A DNA stretch of 49,706 nt from Chloroflexota bacterium (lineage in GTDB: Bacteria; Chloroflexota; Anaerolineae; Aggregatilineales; Phototrophicaceae): positions 1 through 49,706 of the forward strand of contig WTGC01000182.1 of NCBI GenBank assembly GCA_011523705.1, given 5' to 3'. Positions 1-7,446 of the stretch are shown one piece after another (position 1 is the first letter of the stretch; every line of letters starts with the position of its first letter). Below the pieces are notes generated by a model. That model made no database searches and had not been told where the DNA came from. It saw only the letters and a program-made list of their open reading frames with translations. The position numbers and the translations under genes are program-made.

Positions 1-181
1 AACCAGGGGTTGGGGGATGGGGTAGAAAATGAGCGGCCGCACAACTCAGTACCGGACAAGCCCTACAGATCGCTGGTGTGGCGGCGAGGGACTCGCGCCT
101 TTTGGGTATGGCGCAGCACCGCGTCGCCCCTATAATCCTCGCATTGCCACGCGAAGGAATCAGCCCCCAGGAGGAGCGCAA

Positions 182-619
182 ATGTCACTCGACGAAAAAG
201 TCAAAGCGATGGGCATCGAAATCGAAGACTTCAGTCCCTCTCCCACGCTGGCGCCGGCGACGCGCATCGGCAGCACCGTTTACGTCTCGGGCCACGTCTC
301 CACCGGTTACGTCGGCAAGCTGGGCCGCGATCTCGATGTCGAAGAAGGCAAGAAAGCGGCCCGCGTCTGCGCCCTTGATCTGCTCAAAGCGGCTTACACG
401 GTGACCGGCTCGGTCGACAAGCTGCGCCTGCGCAAGCTGCTGGGATGCGTCAATTCCATGCCCGAGTTCACCGACCAGCACCTGGTCATCAACGGCGCCT
501 CGGAGCTGTTTTGGGAGCTCTACGATGGCGAGAAGCACGCCCGCAGCGCCCTCGGTTTCGCTTCTCTGCCCAATGGATTCGCCGTTGAAATCGAAGCGAT
601 GTTCGAGATCGTCGATTAA
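182..619 (+). CDS. RidA/YjgF-family protein
   Basis: A 145-residue protein of the RidA (YjgF/YER057c/UK114) family. Many members hydrolyse reactive enamine/imine intermediates made by PLP enzymes; the substrate here is not predictable. The sequence has the family look: a strand with GSTVYVSGHVST near residues 29-40, a central helix with Val-Cys-Ala-Leu-Asp-Leu-Leu, and a C-terminal LPNGFAVEIEAMFEIVD strand. I chose the ATG at 182 because AGGAGG lies about 8 bases upstream and homology begins there. The frame stays open to 29, but the extra 51 residues look random. It resembles the longer RidA subgroup (about 150 residues), which often lacks the canonical Arg, so deaminase activity is uncertain. 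Confidence 0.88.
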   Translation: MSLDEKVKAMGIEIEDFSPSPTLAPATRIGSTVYVSGHVSTGYVGKLGRDLDVEEGKKAARVCALDLLKAAYTVTGSVDKLRLRKLLGCVNSMPEFTDQHLVINGASELFWELYDGEKHARSALGFASLPNGFAVEIEAMFEIVD

Positions 620-652
620 TCAGTGGATGGTCGTCTTGCATGGGCATGTAAG

Positions 653-780
653 CGGGCGACCCGGCGCCGCGCGTAAGGCGCGTAGGGAGCGTAGGGCGCG
701 TAGGGCGCGTAGACACAGCCCGCCGACACAGCCCGCCGACACAGACCGCCGACACCGCGGAACGATCGCCCCTACAATTT
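653..780. repeat. Tandem repeat and dispersed GGGCGA-type repeat copy
   Basis: The interval between the RidA and MFS genes holds a GGGCGACCCGGCGCCGCGCG block, then tandem GCGTAGG-type units (about 670-712), then three near-copies of a 13-base unit ACACAGCCCGCCG (about 712-752), and ends in ATCGCCCCTACAATT. The outer blocks match those of the repeat cluster at 37,121-37,259, so this is one copy of a dispersed intergenic family with internal tandem expansion. No gene is visible in it. Confidence 0.7.
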
Positions 781-804
781 CTAGTATGAAGGGTAAACCC
801 ACGC

Positions 805-2088
805 GTGCTCGGACGCATCCTCAGTCCCATTCGCGCATTTAACGCGCAGGCGCGCCTCTACTTCGCCGTCATCGTCGGCTTGACTTTTGTCGCCGATGGC
901 CTCGTTTCCGTGCTGCTCAATCTCTATTTGCTGCGCCTGGATTACGGGACAGAGTTCATCGGGTTGGTGAACGCGGTCGGATTGCTGACCTTCGCCTTGG
1001 CCAGCTTGCCAGCCGGCATCCTCGGTTCGCGTATGTCCACCACGGCGCTGATGAAGTTCGGCGCATTTGTCTGCTTGGCGGGCGGGATCATGCTGCCGAT
1101 GGCGGAATGGCTGCCGCCCGGCTGGCGCGAGCTTGGGCTGGTGGCACCACCCGCCTTGATGTTTGGCGGATTCGCCTTCGTCTTCGTCAACGGCGCGCCC
1201 TTCTTGCTCAATGTGGTCGACGACGCCTACAAGAATCACGCCTTCGCCCTGAAAGCGGCGCATTGGTCATTGGCTGGTTTCGCCGGCAGTCTCATCGGCG
1301 GCTTCTTGCCTGGAGCCATCGCCGACATGCACGGCTGGACCCTGGCCGACCCCGCCCCCTATCGCCTCACTTTTGCCCTGGCGACGGTCGTGCTGGCGCT
1401 GTCCACAATCCTCGCCCTGCGCCTTCGTCCGCCGCCGCCCAAGCATACGCAAACCCAACCAGAGCGACCAGGGAATCGTGATGGCGCCCCCAATGGCTGG
1501 GCGGCGTCTATTCTCTTGCTGATCGTCATCATGACGGTCATTCGCCTGTTTCAAGTCGCGGGCTCGGCGACAGCAATGGTCTATTTCAATGTATACATGG
1601 ATCAGCAGTTGGCGGTTTCAACCGCGTTGATCGGCTCGATGGCCGCCATCGGGCGTTTGACCGGCGTACCGACGGCGCTATTGACGCCAGCTCTGGTTCA
1701 GCGCTGGGGCAACATCCGCGTCGTCATCGGCGCATCCTTCCTGGCGACCCTCTGTCTCCTTCCGATGGCCTTGGTGGAGCATTGGCTGGCTGCGTCCTTC
1801 GGTTATATTGGCGCGATTAGCATGATGTCAGTGCGCTATACCGCCTTCATCGTCTATATCCTCGATCTGGTGCCGCCCAAGCAGCAGGCGCTAATGGCGG
1901 GCACGGGCGAAGCGGCCGCCGGCATGAGCTTCGCCATGATGGCTCTCGGCGGCGGCTTCATATTGTCGGCCTTTGCCTTCCGCGACTTATTCCTGCTGGG
2001 CGCGCTGATCTCCTTCATCGGCACCCTGCTCTTCTGGCTCTACGTCTTCGTAAGCGAACCAAAGCGCAAGCTCAAGCCAGTGCTCTAA
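805..2088 (+). CDS. MFS transporter
   Basis: A 427-residue polytopic membrane protein with about 12 hydrophobic segments in two halves of six, separated by a polar loop near residues 208-232 rich in Pro, Gln and Arg. This layout is that of the major facilitator superfamily. After TM2 the segment LPAGILGSRMST resembles the conserved loop 2-3 motif A region (GxLaDrxGrR-like). The start is a GTG at 805; no strong ribosome site is visible before it. Substrate unknown. It is convergent with the sigma-ankyrin gene that ends at 2195. The family call is firm; efflux versus uptake cannot be told. Confidence 0.85.
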   Translation: MLGRILSPIRAFNAQARLYFAVIVGLTFVADGLVSVLLNLYLLRLDYGTEFIGLVNAVGLLTFALASLPAGILGSRMSTTALMKFGAFVCLAGGIMLPMAEWLPPGWRELGLVAPPALMFGGFAFVFVNGAPFLLNVVDDAYKNHAFALKAAHWSLAGFAGSLIGGFLPGAIADMHGWTLADPAPYRLTFALATVVLALSTILALRLRPPPPKHTQTQPERPGNRDGAPNGWAASILLLIVIMTVIRLFQVAGSATAMVYFNVYMDQQLAVSTALIGSMAAIGRLTGVPTALLTPALVQRWGNIRVVIGASFLATLCLLPMALVEHWLAASFGYIGAISMMSVRYTAFIVYILDLVPPKQQALMAGTGEAAAGMSFAMMALGGGFILSAFAFRDLFLLGALISFIGTLLFWLYVFVSEPKRKLKPVL

Positions 2089-2194
2089 AGCCATCACAAA
2101 GAGATTGATGCTGTCAAGAAGGGTCCATTGTTCCATTTCGTCCAAGTTGCCGGGCGGGGCCTCTGGTTCAATCGGCGCCCGCCCGCCTTTGTCA

Positions 2195-3865
2195 TCAGGA
2201 GCAGGCAAGCGTTTGCCCAGCCGCTTCCAGCAGCGCGATCACATCGCTGCGGTCGGTTTCGTCTTCAAATGGCGATTGCGCCAACTCCAGCGGATTCCGA
2301 TTCTCGGCAGATTCGCGCGCGCTCAAGTCCGCGCCCCGCTCAATCAAGAAGCCTGGCGCCTCGGTCAATAGACGGTAAACGCCGACATCCTGCGCCGCCG
2401 CAGTCAAGTCCGGCAGCGGATCGATAAATTGCTTGGGCCCAAAACAGATGGCGAAATGCAGCGGCGTATAGCCCTTGGAATCGCGCGCGTTCACATCGGC
2501 GCCCGCGCCCAGCAGCGCCTCCATGACTTCCATATGGCCACCTTGCGCCGCCAGATGCAGCGGGCTTAATCCAGCGCCCAAAACATGATCGCCAGCGGTG
2601 ACGGCCTGCGCCAGCTCGCCATCTTCCGCAAGCAGACCGCGCACGCGATGCAAATCCCCCATGATGCTCGCCCAGAAGATATCGACCTCCCAACCCAGAT
2701 GCCGCAGCAGATGCCGCGTCGCCTCGTAGTTGCGGCGATAGGCGATATCGCGCAGCGGCGTCGTCCGCCCGTATTTTCCCGTTCGCTCATAGACGCGCAG
2801 CGGATCGGCGCCATACTCCAGGTAAAACTGAATTGTCTCCACATCGCGGCAGAAGGAAAGCAGTGTGCTGGGACCGGGTCCAATCTCGTTCACCAGCGCC
2901 GCGTTTTCATCCAGCCGCTCCTTGACGCCCGCCATATCTCCGAGCCAGGCGCAAGCCCAGACATCCAGCTCGGCGCCCCGCTCCAGCAGAAAATCGACCA
3001 TGCCGAGGGCGGCGTATTCCGGCATAAAGTCGGCCAGATCGATCGCGTGAATCAGGGCATTAAAGCGGTATTTCTCGTCGCGCGCGTTGATATCCGCGCC
3101 ATGCGCCAGCAGCAGATCGACGATGTCTTTGCGCCCATGCATCACGGCCACGTGCAGCGCCAGCGCGTCCGAGCCCCAAAGCGATGTGCGTACCGCGCCG
3201 CTGGCATTGGCCAAGCTGCTGTCTTCGATGAGCAAGCGCTTGACGGCGGCGCTGTCGCCCGTCTTGGCGGCGTCAAACAACCGCATGACTTTCTCGATAA
3301 ACTCGCCGTCCCGCGAGGGGCGCTGCATTGATATTTCGCTCAAAACCGTCATCCTTTCCTTCATCGCTTGACGCGCGTGATGCAAGCGCGATTTGACTGT
3401 GCCAAGCGGGATCTCCATAAAAGCCGCGATCTCGCGCTGCCGAAAGTCATTCATGTAGTGCAACAGGATGACTGTGCGCTGCGCTTCCGGCAAGGCTTCC
3501 AAAGCGGCTGCCAGACCGTCAGCCTCTAGTGCGAGCTCCGCCTGCCCTCCCCTATCGGCCACAGCGATCTCGCCGACCTGCTCCAGCGAAACCAGCGGCG
3601 GCTCTTTCACGCGCAAACGCCGATGCGCCTGCGTCCGCACAATCCGTCTAAACCAGCCGGGAAAAGCGGCTGCATCGCGCAGATTCACCAAGCCAAACCA
3701 AGCCGCGATGAAAGCCTCCTGCGCCGCGTCCTCCGCTTCTTGCCAATCGCCCAATGTCGCGTAGGCGTATCCCACCGCCATGTCCTGAAAGCGCCGCGCC
3801 ACTTCTTCAAAGGCATCGCAGTCTCCTTCACGCGCCGCCACCACCAACCCGCTCAAATCTTCCAT
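2195..3865 (-). CDS. ECF-type sigma factor fused to ankyrin repeats
   Basis: A 556-residue two-part protein. Residues 1-85 look like sigma-70 region 2 (EAEDAAQEAFIAAW, then FPGWFRRIVRTQAHRRLR). Residues about 115-172 look like region 4, with LPEAQRTVILLHYMNDFRQ and the helix-turn-helix IPLGTVKSRLHHARQAM. From about 190 to the end there are ankyrin-type repeats, clearest at ALHVAVMHGRKDIVDLLLAHG and LSPLHLAAQGGHMEVMEALL. The ATG at 3865 follows GGAGCG by a normal distance; 13 further codons upstream are unlikely to be used. ECF sigma factors redirect RNA polymerase; ankyrin arrays bind proteins, so the tail may be a built-in anti-sigma or sensor surface (inference). Transcribed divergently from hsdM with 171 bases between. 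Confidence 0.88.
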   Translation of the reverse strand: MEDLSGLVVAAREGDCDAFEEVARRFQDMAVGYAYATLGDWQEAEDAAQEAFIAAWFGLVNLRDAAAFPGWFRRIVRTQAHRRLRVKEPPLVSLEQVGEIAVADRGGQAELALEADGLAAALEALPEAQRTVILLHYMNDFRQREIAAFMEIPLGTVKSRLHHARQAMKERMTVLSEISMQRPSRDGEFIEKVMRLFDAAKTGDSAAVKRLLIEDSSLANASGAVRTSLWGSDALALHVAVMHGRKDIVDLLLAHGADINARDEKYRFNALIHAIDLADFMPEYAALGMVDFLLERGAELDVWACAWLGDMAGVKERLDENAALVNEIGPGPSTLLSFCRDVETIQFYLEYGADPLRVYERTGKYGRTTPLRDIAYRRNYEATRHLLRHLGWEVDIFWASIMGDLHRVRGLLAEDGELAQAVTAGDHVLGAGLSPLHLAAQGGHMEVMEALLGAGADVNARDSKGYTPLHFAICFGPKQFIDPLPDLTAAAQDVGVYRLLTEAPGFLIERGADLSARESAENRNPLELAQSPFEDETDRSDVIALLEAAGQTLACS

Positions 3866-4036
3866 ACGCGCTCCGATCTCTATGCTTACATTACAAAGAG
3901 CCATTGGGGCGCCGGAAGGTTCAATGCAAGTTGCGCTTCCGGTGCGGGATGCCGGCGGTCAGCATTTGGCTGTATCATTTCACAAGCGGCCTGGCTAGAA
4001 TGGCGACCAGTTGTCATCCCTAAGACAGGCAAGTTT

Positions 4037-6046
4037 ATGCAAAACTTCAGCGAGAAAGTCAACTTCATCTGGTCCATCGCCGACCTCATCCGTGGTCATT
4101 TCAAGCGCGCCGAGTATCGAGAAGTAATTCTACCTTTCACCGTCCTGCGCCGCATTGATAGCGTTTTGGCGTCGACCAGACAGGATGTTCTGGACACCTT
4201 GGCTGAAATCGGAGACAGTGTCGATAATCCGTACGATCTCCTTTGCCAGAAGTCCGGTTTTACCTTTTACAATAAATCGCTTTACGATTTCGAATCCCTG
4301 CTTGGTGATGCGCCGCAACTGGCGGACAACCTGCGCAATTATATCGCCGGTTTCAGCGATAATATGCGCGAAGTCATAGAGCGCTTTGACTTCGACAACA
4401 CGATTAAGAAACTCGACGAAAAGAATCTGCTTTATCTGGTCATTGAGCGCTTCAAAAACATCGAATTGCACCCCTGTTCCGTCAGCAATGCCGAGATGGG
4501 CTTGATCTTCGAAGAGCTAATCCGCAAGTTCAACGAAGCCAGCAATGAGAACCCCGGCGAGCATTTCACCCCGCGCGAGGTCATTCGCCTCATGGCCGAG
4601 CTGCTGATGGCGCGGGACGCCGCCGAGCTCAAGCGGCCCGGCAAAATCGTCCACGTCTACGACCCCTGCTGCGGTACCGGCGGCATGTTGACCGTCGCCA
4701 AGAACCATATCAATGCGCTAAATCGGGATTCGGAAGTCCGCCTATTTGGTCAAGAGTTGAACGACGAGGCATTCGCTGTCGCCAAGAGTGATCTCTATAT
4801 GCTCAGCCGCGATGGCAAGGACGCGGAAAACATCGCCTTCGGGAGCACGCTTTCTGATGACCGCCACCGCAACCAGAAATTCGATTACATGCTCGCCAAT
4901 CCGCCCTACGGCACGGAATGGAAGAACGAGAAAACAGCAGTTATGGCGGAAGCGGAACGAGGATACTCCGGGCGCTTCGGCGCCGGCACGCCGCGCATCA
5001 GCGACGGGCAGTTGCTCTTCTTACAGCACATGATCTCCAAGATGCGAAGCGATGAAGATGGCAGCCGCATCGCCATCGTCATGAACGGCTCGCCCCTTTT
5101 CACCGGCGACGCCGGCAGCGGCGAAAGTGAAATCCGCCGCTGGATCCTGGAAAATGACTGGCTGGACGTCATAATTTCACTAACTACCAACTTGTTTTAT
5201 AACACAGGAATTCCAACCTTTATCTGGGTCCTGAGCAATAAGAAACCTCAAAACCGCCGAGACAAGGTACAATTGATCGACGCTACATCCTTTTGGCAGC
5301 CAATGCGACGAGGTCTCGGGGACAAACGGCGCGAAATATCCAAAGAGCAGATCGCAGAGATTATCCAACTGTATCGCGAACAACCTAACAACGCACATTC
5401 GAAGATATTCGACAGGCGCGACTTCGGTTACCGCAAAGTGACTGTCGAGCGGCCTTTGCAAGTCAACTTCCAAGCAACCGAGGAGCGCATCGCCCGCCTC
5501 GATCGAGAGAGAGCATTCCGGAATCTCATCAAGAACGCTAAACGCGATCCACGACATGCAGTGGAGGAACAACAACTTATCAAATCAATCTTGAACGCTA
5601 TGCCTAATAACATATTCAAGAATCGTGATAATTTTTTGCGTATCTTGACGCGAACGGCCGAGAAACAAGAATACAAACTAAAGGAACCGATCCGGAAAGC
5701 CATCCTGAGCGCGCTAAGCGAGCGGGACGAGACCGCCGCCCTCTGCCGTGACAAAAAGGGGAAGCCGGAACCGGACAGCAATCTGCGCGATTACGAATAC
5801 GTACCCCTGAGGGATGATGTTGAGGAATATTTCAAGCGGGAGGTATCGCCGCATCTTCCCGATGCCTGGATCAACACTGGCAAGCGCGATCCCAAGGATG
5901 ACGAAATCGGCAAGGTGGGTTACAGAATTAACTTCAACCGTTTCTTTTACCAATATGAACAGCCCCGTCCGCTAGCGGAGATCAATGCTGATATTCGCCA
6001 GTTGGAAGCGGACATCCTCGCTACATTGCGTGAGGTCATGGGATGA
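4037..6046 (+). CDS. hsdM: Type I restriction-modification methyltransferase subunit
   Basis: A 669-residue N6-adenine methyltransferase subunit. Residues about 5-150 match the HsdM N-terminal helical domain (SEKVNFIWSIADLIRG, YREVILPFTVLRRID). The SAM-binding motif DPCCGTGG begins at residue 209 and the catalytic NPPYG is at 288-292. The last 200 residues are a charged helical tail, longer than in the shortest HsdM proteins. I start at the ATG at 4037, where homology begins; the frame is open further upstream but that stretch runs through the divergent promoter region. It is the first gene of hsdM-hsdS-hsdR and overlaps hsdS by ATGA. HsdM2S methylates the recognition site; with HsdR it forms the restriction complex. 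Confidence 0.95.
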   Translation: MQNFSEKVNFIWSIADLIRGHFKRAEYREVILPFTVLRRIDSVLASTRQDVLDTLAEIGDSVDNPYDLLCQKSGFTFYNKSLYDFESLLGDAPQLADNLRNYIAGFSDNMREVIERFDFDNTIKKLDEKNLLYLVIERFKNIELHPCSVSNAEMGLIFEELIRKFNEASNENPGEHFTPREVIRLMAELLMARDAAELKRPGKIVHVYDPCCGTGGMLTVAKNHINALNRDSEVRLFGQELNDEAFAVAKSDLYMLSRDGKDAENIAFGSTLSDDRHRNQKFDYMLANPPYGTEWKNEKTAVMAEAERGYSGRFGAGTPRISDGQLLFLQHMISKMRSDEDGSRIAIVMNGSPLFTGDAGSGESEIRRWILENDWLDVIISLTTNLFYNTGIPTFIWVLSNKKPQNRRDKVQLIDATSFWQPMRRGLGDKRREISKEQIAEIIQLYREQPNNAHSKIFDRRDFGYRKVTVERPLQVNFQATEERIARLDRERAFRNLIKNAKRDPRHAVEEQQLIKSILNAMPNNIFKNRDNFLRILTRTAEKQEYKLKEPIRKAILSALSERDETAALCRDKKGKPEPDSNLRDYEYVPLRDDVEEYFKREVSPHLPDAWINTGKRDPKDDEIGKVGYRINFNRFFYQYEQPRPLAEINADIRQLEADILATLREVMG

Positions 6047-7413
6047 CAAGATTATCGAATTTGGAAGGTTTAGACGCACTCCATAGAATCTCAAACCCAC
6101 CAGAACAACACAAGGACTTTAATCCGTTGCCTCTACCTAACATTCCGTCTCACTGGAGCATCGTTCGTTTTGGTGCGCTTTTTACAAATCGTAGTGAGAA
6201 AGGCTTTTCGCACCTGCTTCCATATTCGGTCAGTCAGCAACATGGTGTCACTCCGCAACAGTATACCGATGAGGAAATCGTTCGATCCTCCGCAGATAAG
6301 TCAAACTACAAACGTATCGCTGCTGGCGATATCGTCTATAACAAAATGCGCATGTGGCAAGGCGCCGTTGGAGTGGCACCATCTGAAGGCATCGTAAGTC
6401 CGGCTTATGTCGTCTGTGCTCCTCGCACAGAACTCCATCAGACTTACTTTTACTACCTTTGTCTTTCTCCTCATTACATTGCAGAGTTTGGGAAGCATTC
6501 ATATGGCATTGTAGACGATATGAATAGCCTTCGGTTTGAGAACTTCAAGACCATTTATGCGATAGTCCCACCCCTTCACGAACAACGCGTCATCGCCAGC
6601 TACCTCGACCGCGAACTCGCCACAATCGACGCCCTCATCGCCAAGACGGAAGCGCTCAACGGGCTCTTGAGCGAGAAGCGAACGGCGCTCATCAGCCATG
6701 CCGTGGCCAAGGGGCTGGATGCGAATGTGGCTCTGAAGGGTTCGGGCATGGAATGGCTGGGCGAGATCCCGGCGCACTGGGATGTGAAGCGGTTGAGGTA
6801 TGTTGTAGAAACAGGCCCAAAGAAATCTGAGCTCCGGAACACATCAAGCGAACTCGAGATCAGTTTTCTTCCCATGCCAGCGATCGGCGAACAGGGTGCG
6901 CTAGATCTGTCTGAAGTGAAGCACGTCGCCGATGTCTATGATGGCTACACTTACTTCTGCGAAAACGATGTTATCGTAGCCAAGATCACTCCTTGCTTTG
7001 AAAACGGCAAGGGAGCAATAGCGAGACAACTTTTGAATGGAATCGGTTTCGGCACGACAGAACTCTTCGTTCTTCGCCCCGGTCCAGATACACATTCTGA
7101 CTTCATATACTATCTCACGGTCTCATCACGATTCCGAAGTGTAGGTACTATCAGTATGCAAGGTGCGGCAGGTCAGCAGCGAGTAACAAACCTATTCATT
7201 AAGGACTATCTGCTGGGCTTTCCACCCCTCAACGAACAGCGCGCCATCGCCGACTACCTCGACCGCGAGACCGCCAAAATCGACCGCCTCATGTCCAAGA
7301 ATGACCGACTCATCGACCTGCTGCGCGAGAAACGAACCGCCCTCATCTCCGCCGCCGTCACCGGTAAAATCGCTATCCCATCTGTGTCCTCTGTGCCCTC
7401 TGTGGTTAAATAA
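6043..7413 (+). CDS. hsdS: Type I restriction specificity subunit
   Basis: A 456-residue specificity subunit with two target-recognition domains (about 35-180 and 245-395). Each is followed by the conserved helical spacer: PPLHEQRVIASYLDREL... in the middle and PPLNEQRAIADYLDRET... at the end. TRD2 begins at GEIPAHWDVKRL, matching the NIPSHWSIVRF start of TRD1. The two spacers are also similar as DNA (about 6573-6710 and 7227-7350), which in other hsdS genes supports domain exchange. TRD1 and TRD2 DNA is more AT-rich than the spacers, as expected for recombining modules. Start ATG overlaps the hsdM stop. The last ten codons lie inside a dispersed repeat. Recognition sequence not predictable. 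Confidence 0.95.
   Translation: MTRLSNLEGLDALHRISNPPEQHKDFNPLPLPNIPSHWSIVRFGALFTNRSEKGFSHLLPYSVSQQHGVTPQQYTDEEIVRSSADKSNYKRIAAGDIVYNKMRMWQGAVGVAPSEGIVSPAYVVCAPRTELHQTYFYYLCLSPHYIAEFGKHSYGIVDDMNSLRFENFKTIYAIVPPLHEQRVIASYLDRELATIDALIAKTEALNGLLSEKRTALISHAVAKGLDANVALKGSGMEWLGEIPAHWDVKRLRYVVETGPKKSELRNTSSELEISFLPMPAIGEQGALDLSEVKHVADVYDGYTYFCENDVIVAKITPCFENGKGAIARQLLNGIGFGTTELFVLRPGPDTHSDFIYYLTVSSRFRSVGTISMQGAAGQQRVTNLFIKDYLLGFPPLNEQRAIADYLDRETAKIDRLMSKNDRLIDLLREKRTALISAAVTGKIAIPSVSSVPSVVK
7381..7410 (+). repeat. TCTGTG-type dispersed repeat at the hsdS 3' end
   Basis: The final codons of hsdS and its upstream-stop bases consist of three imperfect TCTGTG(T/C)CC units ending in TCTGTGGTTAAA. Read on the other strand this gives the HRGHRGHR / TEGTED peptide seen in spurious ORFs of many bacterial genomes (recalled, not searched). 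It looks like a dispersed intergenic repeat that has run into, or been captured by, the coding end, so the native HsdS C-terminus may have been altered. Confidence 0.6.
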
Positions 7414-7446
7414 TCGGTAAGGTGTCGCCGCAAAGAGAAAAAAGCC

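Noticed and set aside
131..136. TATAAT before the RidA gene as a promoter
   Set aside because: The -35 region is poor, and the surrounding GTCGCCCCTATAATC resembles the edge of the dispersed repeat. It may still work, but I do not list it.
2585..3331. A 248-codon open frame on the plus strand inside the sigma-ankyrin gene
   Set aside because: It mirrors the coding frame of the minus-strand gene, has no ribosome site and no recognisable fold. High G+C leaves long open shadow frames.
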